A stretch of DNA of 64,000 nucleotides from an uncultured Armatimonadota bacterium. GTDB lineage: Bacteria; Armatimonadota; Fimbriimonadia; Fimbriimonadales; Fimbriimonadaceae. The translations under genes and the position numbers were made by a program. Of this stretch, positions 26,003 through 35,042 are shown piece after piece. Numbering within the stretch: position 1 is the first letter of the stretch; the number at the start of each line of letters is the position of its first letter. The stretch covers positions 62,001-126,000 of the forward strand of contig CAIYLG010000021.1 in the NCBI GenBank assembly GCA_903927025.1. The letters are read 5' to 3'. The notes under the pieces are model-generated. The model was given only the letters and a program-made list of their open reading frames with translations, did not search any database and was not told where the DNA came from.

Positions 26003-26764
26003 ATGAACCGTGTGCTTTTGCTGGCCTCTGCCGCGCTTACACTCCTTGTCTGTTGCTCCTGCAATGACGGCAATTCGGAGAAGGCTCCAAAACCGGATGG
26101 GTTTCATGAGGTCTCGTTCGACTCAAGCGACCATAAGAAAGTGTATGCCGACTTCTTCCCCTCGGCGCAACAGAACTCCGAGAAGGTGATTCTGATGTTT
26201 CACCAAGCGGGTTCAAATGCCGGTGAGTATGAGAACATGGAAACAGTAGCGTCCCAGTTGGGCTACAACTGCATCGCCGTCGACCTTCGTGCGGGTGGAG
26301 ATATGTGGGGCAGAGAGAATCGAACCGCCTCAAAATCAGGCACCGGGGAATACCTGGATGCCTACAAGGATATGCAGGGCGCGCTGGAATACGCTCACAG
26401 CCAGAACTACACGACCATCGTCGTGTGGGGCAGCAGCTACAGCGCTTCCCTAGCCCTCAAAATGGCTGCCGAGGAAACTGGAATCAAGGGCGCCATCGCC
26501 TTTTCCCCAGGAGAGTATTTTGATGACAAAACGCTCGTGAAAGGATGGGCGTCTAAGGTCAGTTGCCCTGTGCTGATCGCCTGCACACCCGATGAGCTCA
26601 AAGATGGTCGGCAAGATCTCTACGACGCCATCACTTCCGACCCTAAAGTGTTGGCGCAGTTCAGCGGTGGCGTCCACGGCACCAGCACCGTCCTGCCGGA
26701 GAAGTCACCTGCAGCCGCACAATACGTCGACAAAGTCAAAGACTTTCTGACGAACCTCAAATAA
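26003..26764 (+). CDS. Alpha/beta-hydrolase lipoprotein (dienelactone hydrolase-like)
   Basis: The 253-residue protein has a short signal with a Cys-rich lipobox-like end (ALTLLVCCSC). The alpha/beta-hydrolase core is clear: VILMFHQAGSNAGEYENM with the oxyanion region, CIAVDLRAGGDMWG, the nucleophile elbow VWGSSYSASLALKMA, GAIAFSPGEY, CPVLIACTPDE, and the terminal His in GGVHGTS. The expected triad is Ser-Asp-His. It is probably an envelope-anchored esterase or carboxylic-ester hydrolase; the substrate is unknown. It lies between the NTF2-like protein and an SSS transporter in the same direction, and both it and the transporter have promoters positioned for leaderless transcription. Confidence 0.75.
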   Translation: MNRVLLLASAALTLLVCCSCNDGNSEKAPKPDGFHEVSFDSSDHKKVYADFFPSAQQNSEKVILMFHQAGSNAGEYENMETVASQLGYNCIAVDLRAGGDMWGRENRTASKSGTGEYLDAYKDMQGALEYAHSQNYTTIVVWGSSYSASLALKMAAEETGIKGAIAFSPGEYFDDKTLVKGWASKVSCPVLIACTPDELKDGRQDLYDAITSDPKVLAQFSGGVHGTSTVLPEKSPAAAQYVDKVKDFLTNLK

Positions 26765-26775
26765 TCGCCATTCTG

Positions 26776-26781
26776 TATAAT
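26776..26781 (+). promoter_or_regulatory. Consensus -10 (TATAAT) of a leaderless SSS transporter message
   Basis: A perfect TATAAT ends 7 nt before ATG 26789, so transcription should begin at the start codon itself. The intervening bases are TCGCCCC, with no ribosome site. Confidence 0.65.
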
Positions 26782-26788
26782 CGCCCCC

Positions 26789-28501
26789 ATGGGCTTGGCC
26801 GTTGATGGGGCGATTATCCTCGCCTACTTTTGGCTGATCGCTACCGTCGGCCTCAAGATGGGCAAGCGCGAGCGGAATCTAAACGATTTCGCCCTTGGCG
26901 GACGTCGAATGCCCTGGTGGGCGGTGATGGCCAGCATCATCGCCGCTGAAACCAGCGCCGCGACCTACCTCGGTGCTCCCACAGAGGGATTCAAGCGCCA
27001 AAGCCTCGCCTACGCGCTTCTCACCTTTGGCGTGATCATCGGTCGCTGGGTCGTGGGAAACTGGTTCCTCAAGTCGTTCTATCTGTACAAGGTCTACACG
27101 GTTTACGACTACCTCGAAATCCGATTTGGCCCTAAGACCAAGTTCTTCGCGGCGGGCCTCTTCCTGGTGATGCGCACGCTCGCCTCCGGTGCCAGGCTCT
27201 TCATTCCCAGCATCGTGATGGTCCTCGCGTGGCAGTTGCTGCAGAATGGCGGACATTCCGTAGTCGTCAGCCAGAATCCAGTCCAGTCGGTTTTCCCATA
27301 CGTGGTGGCGATCTTCCTGCTCACCCTGATGACCGCCATCTACACGTCAAAGGGCGGGATCAAGGCTGTAATCTGGACCGACGTCATTCAAGCCTGCCTG
27401 ATGTTTGGCACTGCCCTTCTTGCAGTTGGTTTCCTCCTCGTTCACGTGGGAGGTTTTAGTGGACTTCTCCATACCGTCCCCAAGATGGGCACGCTTCAGG
27501 GCTACATCGTGACCGGATTTGACAAGGGCAGCATCCGGGATTGGCAGGTAGCGCAGAAGATGATTCCCGCTGGGGGCACTCCTGTCGAGATGGGATTCCT
27601 GGACTACGTCAAGGAGATCGTGACGAATGATTACACGCTGGTCTCCGCACTTATTGCCTCAACCGCAATGAACATCGCCGCATTCGGAACGGACCAGGAC
27701 ATGGTGCAGCGCCTGCTCACCGCCCAAGACTTCCGAAAGGCACGCCGCAGTCTGCTGACGGCCGCCTTCATGGATATCCCCATCGCCAGCGTCTTCACAT
27801 TCATCGGAATTCTGTTGTTTGCGTTCTACAAGTCGGACCCAACCTTTATGCCGAAGTCGCAGGCGGACATATTCGGGAGCTATATCCTCAATGTGATGCC
27901 GGTCGGCGTTCGCGGTTTGGTACTGGCTGGCGTGTTCGCGACGGCGATGGGGTCACTGTCCGCAGCCCTCAATTCCCTTGGGACCAGCGCGACCAACGAC
28001 TTCTTCGTACCGCTGGTCGCGCAGAAAAAAGGTCTGGATGACGCTCGAATCCTGGCCGCCGCACGAGGGTTCACGGTGCTGTTCGCGGTCCTCATGGTTG
28101 GCGTCGCTGCGGCCTTCGCGTACGCCAAGGTAAACAATCCTTCGCTGGGAATCATCCCTGTCGTGCTCGGAATCGCAGGCTACATTCTTGGCCCCCTCTT
28201 GGGAGTCTTCCTCCTTGGAATGTTTACGAACCAGCGAGGGTCCGACATTGGCAACCTCGTCGCCCTCATCGCCGGACTCGTCGCCACCTCCGTCCTTGGA
28301 GACCTGCCCGGCAAGCTCAATCCCCACTGGAGTCTAAAGATGGGCTGGGAAGTCAGCTTCACCTGGTTCGCCTTCATCGGCGCCGTCGCCGTCCTCGCCG
28401 TAGGAATCTGGTTCCGAACCCCCGATTCTCAGCTAGAGTCCGCCAAGCGCAGAGCCGAACAAGCCGACGAGATGGCAGACACCCCCTTGTCCATGCGGTA
28501 G
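26789..28501 (+). CDS. Sodium:solute symporter (SSS family)
   Basis: This 570-residue integral membrane protein has about 13 hydrophobic segments. The N-terminal part shows the SSS pattern FALGGRRMPWWAVMASIIAAETSAATYLGAPTEGF, in which the Ala-Glu-Thr-Ser segment contributes to sodium and substrate binding. Later come YTVYDYLEIRFGPKTKFFAA, AAFGTDQDMVQRLLTAQDFRKARRSLL and FATAMGSLSAALNSLGTSATNDF, all typical of the SGLT/PutP superfamily. It couples Na+ entry to uptake of a sugar or other small solute. The surrounding glycanases make a sugar or sugar acid plausible, but that is inference. The C-terminus is short and cytoplasmic. Confidence 0.9.
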   Translation: MGLAVDGAIILAYFWLIATVGLKMGKRERNLNDFALGGRRMPWWAVMASIIAAETSAATYLGAPTEGFKRQSLAYALLTFGVIIGRWVVGNWFLKSFYLYKVYTVYDYLEIRFGPKTKFFAAGLFLVMRTLASGARLFIPSIVMVLAWQLLQNGGHSVVVSQNPVQSVFPYVVAIFLLTLMTAIYTSKGGIKAVIWTDVIQACLMFGTALLAVGFLLVHVGGFSGLLHTVPKMGTLQGYIVTGFDKGSIRDWQVAQKMIPAGGTPVEMGFLDYVKEIVTNDYTLVSALIASTAMNIAAFGTDQDMVQRLLTAQDFRKARRSLLTAAFMDIPIASVFTFIGILLFAFYKSDPTFMPKSQADIFGSYILNVMPVGVRGLVLAGVFATAMGSLSAALNSLGTSATNDFFVPLVAQKKGLDDARILAAARGFTVLFAVLMVGVAAAFAYAKVNNPSLGIIPVVLGIAGYILGPLLGVFLLGMFTNQRGSDIGNLVALIAGLVATSVLGDLPGKLNPHWSLKMGWEVSFTWFAFIGAVAVLAVGIWFRTPDSQLESAKRRAEQADEMADTPLSMR

Positions 28502-28569
28502 ACCAAACAGGCCCCAAATTCTTCGTCACCTCCCGACATGCCGCGTACAATGCTGTAGGAGGTCGCCGA

Positions 28570-31500
28570 ATGCTTATCACCGCTCTGCTCGCCTATTCGG
28601 TCCTGAACTCCGGCTCCGCGATTCCTCGGGATGAACTCTTTCTGCATTTGCCACCTGGCACCTCGGTGGAACGCTTGGCTCGCCAAATCGCTCCGGTGGG
28701 AAGCCTTGCCCCTCGGGCAAAGGGGTCCGCACTCTTAAAGGTCAACCTATGGCCTGGAATCGATGCAAAAGTCGCTCGAGAGAAGCTAGTGGCGTCCGCA
28801 AACATCCGCGCCCTCGATCCAGAAGACGAACCCGTGAACATGAATTCTGTTCACGACATCAGCAGAAAGATCCGCCACCTGGAAGCGGCAGAAGACCACG
28901 GTCAGGAAGCTGCCGGTCTCGACTATCTGGAGGCTTACCGTTATTTCATTGGCCAAAGAGCCTTCCCAAATGACTCAGTGGACTGGGGCGCCTTCGACCG
29001 TGCACGCCGCCATGTCGCGGCAATGCCCACCGCATTCAAGCGATTGGGAGCAAGGGCGCAAAGCCCCTACTGGCAGTTTGTGGGCCCAACCAACCTGGCC
29101 GTTCCCTACCGACAATACTTCGGCATCGGCCCGGTGACCGGGCGCATCAACGCCGTTGCCTATGATCCCACTAACTCGAAAATCATCTATGCCGGCGCAG
29201 CCCAGGGCGGCGTTTGGAAAAGTTCGGACAGCGGAACGACTTGGACCTGGCTCTCAGGGGCATGGACCCAACTTGGAGTCAGCTGTATCGTCGTCGACCC
29301 AACCAACCCTAAGACGATCTATGTAGGTATGGGCGATTATCCTGGCTTTATCTCCAACAGTTTCGGGATCATGAAGAGCACGGACGGAGGAGCCTCTTGG
29401 TCCGAAATCGCTACCTCGTTCATGGGAAAGATCGGAGTTCCAAAAATCCTAATGGACCCGACCAACCACAAGGTGCTGGTGGCCGGCACTGGAGATCAGT
29501 TCACGAATGGCGCGGTCTACCGATCTACCGATGGAGGAGCAACGTGGGCAACGGTTATCGCAAATGACAGCTCCCAGTTCCGCCTGTGGCCAACCCTGGC
29601 TGCCAGCGTACCAAATGGTTCAAGCGTCCGGTTCTACGCTATCGCCGCAGGTTGGGGCAACACGACCTCTCCAACCTCACGACTCTACGTATCAGATGAC
29701 CACGGGGCAACCTGGCAAAACCCGGCAAGCCCGGTCAATACCGACGGAAACTTTCATCGAGCCTATATTGTGGCAGCCTCAAGGCTGGATCCAAATAAGG
29801 TGTTCGTTCTGGATTCTGAAAACGTCGCCCTCTACGTCAGCAGCGACCAGGGAACTACCTGGAAGGACCTGAGCACCAAGCTTCCCACCGGATACCCTAA
29901 CTTCACCCAGGCTTGGTACAACGACTATATCGAGACGGGCTCCCACACGCTCAACGGCACCGCTTCTGACGTGCTTTACCTGGGCGAAATCGACCTCAAC
30001 GAATCGTTCGATGGCGGAAATACTTGGCAGAGCATCGGTGGCCCCACTTATAGTGCAAATAGCGCGATTGCCCATAACGACCAGCACGCATTCGCCGTCT
30101 GCCCGACCGATCCCACGCAGGCAATCTTTAGCGGTGACGGAGGGATCTATTCCCTCTCAGCCGGTGTGGACGGTCTTCCGAACACGGTGACGCCGCTCAA
30201 CAAAAACCTTGGAGTGACGATGTTCTACAAGATTGCCGCGCACCCCACGAATCCCAATTATCTGCTCGGCGGCACACAGGACAATGCCTCCCCCCTATGC
30301 CTTGGGGATCTCACCAATTGGTTCAACGTCGGCGGCGGCGATGGAGGAGGGTGCGCCATCAACCCCGCCAATCCGCAAATTGGATATGTGACCGCCCAAG
30401 CCACCAACGGAGTGCCCTACGTCACTCGGACCGCAGACGGCTGGAGCAATCAATATTTCATTCCGCCTCCTGTCACTGCCAGTGAAATTCTCAACTTTGT
30501 CTCACCGATTGCACTTGCCCCAAGCAGCCCATCCAACATGTACTGGGCCTCCAACTACCTTTATCACTGGAATGAAGATGCGCAGCAGTGGACGCCAAGG
30601 CTTGGAAGTCAAATGCTTTCAGCCGGCCCGGTTACGAATGGTGTGGTGCAGGCAATAGCAGTCGCTCCAACAGATCCAAATCGGATCTACACCGGATCGA
30701 GCGATGGCGCGGTTTGGATGACAGTCAACGGCGGTTCGTCATGGGTCCAGTTGAATCCCAGCGGCGCGACGCTCCCAAACAATCGGTCGATCACCTCCCT
30801 CTCGGTAAGCCCAAGTTCAGCAGATGACCTGTTGGTGGGCTATTCGGGGACGTCTACCGGTCACCTGTGGCACTGCGCCAATGTACGAGGTGCGATACCT
30901 CCCGTTTTCTCCAGCGTGTCTGGGAACGGCCCCACCGGCTTGCCCGACGCCAGCCTCAACGCAATTGCCCGAGACATCGACTCACCGACAACTACATGGT
31001 GGGCGGGTACGGATGCTGGAGTATTTCGAAGCACAGACTCCGGGATAACCTGGCAGGATGCGGGTGCGAGCATCGGCCTCCCCAGCTGCATTGTGAGCGA
31101 CATCGTGGCTGTCCCGGGCACCCGCTATCTTAACTGCGCAACCTATGGGATGGGGATATGGAGGCTCTACATTCCCGTGCCTCCGCCGCCGCTTCAAAGC
31201 CTGACTTTGTCATCGACCACCGTGCTGGGTGGCACCTCCACATCAGGGACGGTGACCATTTCCGTCCCCGCTCCAAACGGTGGCACGTCTGTCCAGCTAA
31301 CGTCCAGCAGCCCATCAGCAACAGTGCCGGCGTCGGCAACCATCGCGCCAGGAGCCACGGCGACAAGCTTCACGGTTGCGACCACCGGTGTGATCACGGC
31401 CACCCAGGCAGTCATTACTGGAAGCCTCGGAACCCTGACTCAAACCGCAACGCTGACGATTCAGGCAACCACTCTTGCCAGTATCTCCTTGTCTCCCAAC

Positions 31501-32631
31501 CCACTAGTGGGTGGCACATCCGCAATCGCAACCGTCTCCCTCAACGGGTTCGCGCCACCGGGCGGGCTCCTTGTTCAGCTCAGCATCAATAACTCGTCCG
31601 TTTCCATGCCGAATTCAGTGAAGGTCCTTTCGGGGGCTCAGTCGGCGACGTTCACCGTCAATACTCAGCCAGTGGCGGTCACCACGTTTGTCAACCTCAC
31701 CGCAAATGGTGCGGGGCAACAGGTGAAGACAATCCTCACGATCACGCCAAGCGCTCTTACTTCGCTCACCTTTTCACCAGATTCGGTCGTCGGCTCCTCG
31801 ACTGATACGCCCGTCGGCACAGTGACTTTCAACGGCCCAACCTCTGCGATCGGAGTCGATGTGCAGTTAAAGTCTTCCGACCCAACCCTTCTCAAGGTCC
31901 CTGCCTTGATTCACGTCAACCTCTCTGGCTCTCAGCGGACTGCTCAGTTTTCCCTGACCCACACTCGGGTCGCAACCGCTAAGTTGATCACGGTCACCGC
32001 CAGTCAGGGAGCGGTCTCCCTGTCAACGACTCTAAGCCTCAATCCATTTGAGCTGAGCGGCTTTTCGGTGTACCCGCAGACGGTGATCGGCGGCACAAAT
32101 GCCGTCGCCACGATCAATCTGAACGCCATCCCGACTGCGAAGTCCGGTGCAGTGCTGGTCAAGTTGACCTCCTCATCCAAGGCAGTCGTGATTGGCGCAT
32201 CCGCAACGCTGAACGCCGCCTCTGGTGGTCAAAAGACTGTGACGGTGAAGTCCGTACCGCAGACCGCCACAACGAGCGGAACCCTCGCTGCATCGATTGG
32301 GAAAAGCGTCCTGACTTCCAGCCTTCAGGTCCAATCGCCGGTGCTTAGCCTGCTCACAGTTCATCCCACAACGGTTATTGGACGCTCAGGCACCGCCGTC
32401 ATCGCGACGCTGACTCTGTCCGGTCCCGCCCCAGCCAGTGGCTTTAAAGTCCAGCTCTCGAGCTCCAATCCGGCGGCAGCAGCCACTCCCGCTTTTGTAT
32501 CGATCCCCGCTGGGCGTTCCTCAGTCACGTTCACGGTTCGCCACTTCAAGGTTGCTCAAACGCAAACGGTCACCTTAGGCGCGAAAGCGGGCGTAACCTC
32601 CCTGACAACCAACCTCACCATAACCCCTTAA
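28570..32631 (+). CDS. Large secreted BNR/sortilin-like beta-propeller protein with five Ig-like repeats
   Basis: The 1353-residue protein starts at ATG 28570 with a strong ribosome site (TAGGAGG) and a short signal (ITALLAYSVLNSGSA). Residues about 170-870 form a BNR/Asp-box propeller: GGVWKSSDSGTTWTWLSG, GIMKSTDGGASWSEI, AVYRSTDGGATWATV, LYVSDDHGATWQN, VWMTVNGGSSWVQL and GVFRSTDSGITWQDAG, each with the S.DGG..W motif. From about 876 to the end, five repeats of roughly 90 residues follow, each opening like LTSLTFSPDSVVGSS or LSGFSVYPQTVIGGT and containing VQL.SS. This resembles bacterial Ig-like adhesin repeats. Glycan binding or cell-surface display is plausible. No enzyme active site is apparent. 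Confidence 0.8.
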   Translation: MLITALLAYSVLNSGSAIPRDELFLHLPPGTSVERLARQIAPVGSLAPRAKGSALLKVNLWPGIDAKVAREKLVASANIRALDPEDEPVNMNSVHDISRKIRHLEAAEDHGQEAAGLDYLEAYRYFIGQRAFPNDSVDWGAFDRARRHVAAMPTAFKRLGARAQSPYWQFVGPTNLAVPYRQYFGIGPVTGRINAVAYDPTNSKIIYAGAAQGGVWKSSDSGTTWTWLSGAWTQLGVSCIVVDPTNPKTIYVGMGDYPGFISNSFGIMKSTDGGASWSEIATSFMGKIGVPKILMDPTNHKVLVAGTGDQFTNGAVYRSTDGGATWATVIANDSSQFRLWPTLAASVPNGSSVRFYAIAAGWGNTTSPTSRLYVSDDHGATWQNPASPVNTDGNFHRAYIVAASRLDPNKVFVLDSENVALYVSSDQGTTWKDLSTKLPTGYPNFTQAWYNDYIETGSHTLNGTASDVLYLGEIDLNESFDGGNTWQSIGGPTYSANSAIAHNDQHAFAVCPTDPTQAIFSGDGGIYSLSAGVDGLPNTVTPLNKNLGVTMFYKIAAHPTNPNYLLGGTQDNASPLCLGDLTNWFNVGGGDGGGCAINPANPQIGYVTAQATNGVPYVTRTADGWSNQYFIPPPVTASEILNFVSPIALAPSSPSNMYWASNYLYHWNEDAQQWTPRLGSQMLSAGPVTNGVVQAIAVAPTDPNRIYTGSSDGAVWMTVNGGSSWVQLNPSGATLPNNRSITSLSVSPSSADDLLVGYSGTSTGHLWHCANVRGAIPPVFSSVSGNGPTGLPDASLNAIARDIDSPTTTWWAGTDAGVFRSTDSGITWQDAGASIGLPSCIVSDIVAVPGTRYLNCATYGMGIWRLYIPVPPPPLQSLTLSSTTVLGGTSTSGTVTISVPAPNGGTSVQLTSSSPSATVPASATIAPGATATSFTVATTGVITATQAVITGSLGTLTQTATLTIQATTLASISLSPNPLVGGTSAIATVSLNGFAPPGGLLVQLSINNSSVSMPNSVKVLSGAQSATFTVNTQPVAVTTFVNLTANGAGQQVKTILTITPSALTSLTFSPDSVVGSSTDTPVGTVTFNGPTSAIGVDVQLKSSDPTLLKVPALIHVNLSGSQRTAQFSLTHTRVATAKLITVTASQGAVSLSTTLSLNPFELSGFSVYPQTVIGGTNAVATINLNAIPTAKSGAVLVKLTSSSKAVVIGASATLNAASGGQKTVTVKSVPQTATTSGTLAASIGKSVLTSSLQVQSPVLSLLTVHPTTVIGRSGTAVIATLTLSGPAPASGFKVQLSSSNPAAAATPAFVSIPAGRSSVTFTVRHFKVAQTQTVTLGAKAGVTSLTTNLTITP

Positions 32632-32668
32632 CCTGCATCCTCACCCACCGGCCAATCGTTCTTTAGTT

Positions 32669-33808
32669 GTGGCTGTGAACACAGGTTTTTCGGGAAATGA
32701 GATGTACTGTCTCGCAAAGAAGGGAATGGCTCCCGGCGAGTTGGTGATTGGGAACAGCGTTTGGTCGATGGGGTTCGTGGGGACCATCGGATCCGGCCTG
32801 CGCACCCTGACCGGCGGTGAGGTGGAGCAGGTCACCGAAGTGGTGCGAGAGGGGCGCCGATCCGCCTTGGAGCGTATGCAGGCTTGGAGCGACCTTCGCG
32901 GTGCGGTTGGGATCTCCGGCGTAACGACTGAGCTTGTCCAGCATGGCGGCAGCATGGAATTCCTCAGCGTTGGCTCCGCCGTGCATCGCAAAGACCACAT
33001 GGCGAGTTCCCTTGAGTTCACCAGCTCATCCGACGGGCAGGAGCTCTACTGCCAAATCGATAGCGAATTCAAACCGCTCCATTTCGCGTTTGGAAACGTC
33101 GCTTACAGCATCGGTCTAGGTGGCGGCATCGTGGGTGGTTTTCGCGGCCTCGCCAAGGGCGAAATCAAAGAGTTCAGCCAGGTTTTCAACCACACGCGTC
33201 ACCTGGCGCTTCAGCGAATTCAGCAAGACGCCGTTCAGCACGGCGGCAACTGCGTGGTCGGCATTCGGACCTCGATCATCCCGTTCCAAGGCATGCAGGA
33301 GATGGTCATGGTCGGCACGTCCGCCCGTCACAATGCCTACCTCTCTTCATTTGACTCGGCCCCTGCCACCAGTGACCTCACCTGTGAAGAGACTTGGAAT
33401 TTGGCCAACATGGGGTACCTGCCGATTCGGTTGGTTTTGGGCTGCTCGATCTACTCAATCGGATTCGTCGGCGGCATCGCCGCCGCATTCAAGTCCCTAG
33501 CGAGGGGAGAGATCAGCGAACTTACCAAGCTGGTTTACGACGCCCGCGAAAACGCGCTTCAGCACATTGCCAAAGACGCGGAAGAGTGCGGAGCTGATGA
33601 CGTGGTCGGTATCAAAACCTACGTCTACTCCCTCGGAAGCGGCATCATCGAGTTCCTCGCGATCGGCACCGCCGTCAAGAAGTTTCCCGGAGTCACCACC
33701 GTCTCCGAGCAGCTCCCACCCCAAGCCGTGATGCGCGACAAGGACACCTTCATCAACACCGCCGAAACCCTCCGCGGCCAAGACCTAAACTCCGGCTCCA
33801 AGCGCTAA
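32669..33808 (+). CDS. Protein with three tandem YbjQ-type (UPF0145) domains
   Basis: The 379-residue protein (GTG start) is three successive copies of a roughly 110-residue domain: about 12-107, 127-225 and 243-345. Each copy runs GNSVWSMGFVG or equivalent, then a glycine-rich turn, GEI(K/S)E(F/L), an Arg/Ala helix (ALQRIQQDAVQHGG), VVGI and a final VGTA-like strand. This is the YbjQ/heavy-metal-binding fold (PF01906), which normally occurs once per chain and assembles as a pentamer. There is no signal peptide, so it is cytoplasmic. Function of the family is not established despite its name. It lies 37 nt after the BNR gene; the copies have diverged, so the triplication is old. Confidence 0.75.
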   Translation: MAVNTGFSGNEMYCLAKKGMAPGELVIGNSVWSMGFVGTIGSGLRTLTGGEVEQVTEVVREGRRSALERMQAWSDLRGAVGISGVTTELVQHGGSMEFLSVGSAVHRKDHMASSLEFTSSSDGQELYCQIDSEFKPLHFAFGNVAYSIGLGGGIVGGFRGLAKGEIKEFSQVFNHTRHLALQRIQQDAVQHGGNCVVGIRTSIIPFQGMQEMVMVGTSARHNAYLSSFDSAPATSDLTCEETWNLANMGYLPIRLVLGCSIYSIGFVGGIAAAFKSLARGEISELTKLVYDARENALQHIAKDAEECGADDVVGIKTYVYSLGSGIIEFLAIGTAVKKFPGVTTVSEQLPPQAVMRDKDTFINTAETLRGQDLNSGSKR

Positions 33809-33836
33809 AGCAGGTGGAGCGGTGGCTTCCGTGAGC

Positions 33837-33842
33837 TAAGAT
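33837..33842 (+). promoter_or_regulatory. -10-like TAAGAT 6 nt before the epimerase start
   Basis: TAAGAT fits the TANNNT pattern and ends 6 nt before ATG 33849. No Shine-Dalgarno lies in the spacer, suggesting a leaderless message. Confidence 0.4.
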
Positions 33843-33848
33843 TCCTTC

Positions 33849-34829
33849 ATGAATTTGCTTATCCTCGGCGGCACGGCGTTCGTCGGCCGCGCACTTGCGG
33901 AAGCCGCGCTCGACAAGGGGCACACGATCACCCTGTTCAACCGGGGCCTACGAAATACGGAGCTTTTTCCTGGCATCGAGCAGCTTCATGGGGACCGCCT
34001 GGATGACGTCTCCGCCCTCGCGGAACGAAAGTGGGACGCTGTCATCGACTGCAGCGCCTACGTCCCCCGCGCCGTGACCAACACCTCCCAGTATCTCGCC
34101 GACAGCTGCAGCCAGTATCTGTTCATTTCAACCATCTCGGTCTTCTCCGAATTCGGAACACCCAACCAGGACGAAACCGCACCTGTCGCCCAGTTGGAAG
34201 ACCCGACCGTCGAAGTCGTCACCGGCGACACCTATGGGGGCCTGAAGGTGCTGTGCGAAGCCAAAGTTCTTGAAGCGTTTGGCGACCGAGCGACGATCAT
34301 TCGCCCCGGCCTGATCGTGGGTCCCAACGATTACACCGATCGATTTACCTACTGGCCTGTGAGCATGGCGCGAGGTGGCAAAGTGATCGCGCCCGCCGTC
34401 AAAGACCAACCGGTGCAGTTCATCGACGTCCGTGACCTCAGCGAGTGGTGCATCCGACTCCTTGAAACCGGAGTGACCGGCACGTTCAATGCGACGGGCC
34501 CCAAAATCCCTTACCGACTGGAGCAAGTTCTCGACGCCTGCCAACAAGGAACCCAATCCGAAATTCTTTGGGTGGACCCTGCAAAGCTCACCGAGTTGGG
34601 AGCCGAAGCCTGGACCGACTTCCCGTTCGTTCTCGACTTTAAGGGAGAGCGAAACGGCCTCATGCAGATCAACGTCGACAAGGCCGTCAACGCAGGCCTC
34701 ACCTACCGTCCACTGCCGCAGACAATCCAAGACACCGTCGCCTGGGCACTTTCAAGGCCAGAGGGAGTGCCACTGAAAGCTGGGATGTCAGTTGAGAAGC
34801 ATGGTCAGATATTGGCTTCTCTCTTGTAG
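33849..34829 (+). CDS. NAD-dependent epimerase/dehydratase (SDR family)
   Basis: This 326-residue extended SDR protein has the N-terminal Rossmann motif LILGGTAFVGRALAEAAL with NAD(P)-binding glycines. TLFNRG follows for cofactor specificity, then AVIDCSAYVPRA, YLFISTISVFSEF with the catalytic Ser/Thr region, and TYGGLKVLCE supplying the Tyr-X3-Lys pair. ATIIRPGLIVGPND and the late FNATGPK segment are typical of the atypical-SDR group related to CSP41 and nucleotide-sugar epimerases. It probably acts on a sugar nucleotide or similar metabolite. It is the last gene before a double hairpin element. Confidence 0.8.
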   Translation: MNLLILGGTAFVGRALAEAALDKGHTITLFNRGLRNTELFPGIEQLHGDRLDDVSALAERKWDAVIDCSAYVPRAVTNTSQYLADSCSQYLFISTISVFSEFGTPNQDETAPVAQLEDPTVEVVTGDTYGGLKVLCEAKVLEAFGDRATIIRPGLIVGPNDYTDRFTYWPVSMARGGKVIAPAVKDQPVQFIDVRDLSEWCIRLLETGVTGTFNATGPKIPYRLEQVLDACQQGTQSEILWVDPAKLTELGAEAWTDFPFVLDFKGERNGLMQINVDKAVNAGLTYRPLPQTIQDTVAWALSRPEGVPLKAGMSVEKHGQILASLL

Positions 34830-34854
34830 GGAAAGCTGTTGCCGGGAGCAAATC

Positions 34855-34907
34855 CCCCTCCCACGGAGGGGTGCCCTTCAGGGTAGGGCGGTTCCGCAGC
34901 GAACCGC
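34855..34907. repeat. Double-hairpin intergenic element
   Basis: Hairpin one: CCCCTCC (34855-34861) with GGAGGGG (34865-34871), loop CAC. Hairpin two: GCGGTTC (34888-34894) with GAACCGC (34901-34907), loop CGCAGC. It resembles the elements at 3344-3393 and 60285-60356. It lies 26 nt after the epimerase stop but lacks a T-tract. The remainder of the gap (34908-35042) shows no gene; it must hold the uppP promoter. Confidence 0.6.
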
Positions 34908-35042
34908 TGGCTACCATTTGCACGTGTGATGTTGCGTCTGCCTTATCCTTCCGGTTCACCCAGGAATGAGCGGTCACCCAGCATCGACCTTGCCTAGGTC
35001 TGCCACAATAGCCGGGTCGAAAGACAGGAGTCTCTACTCGAT

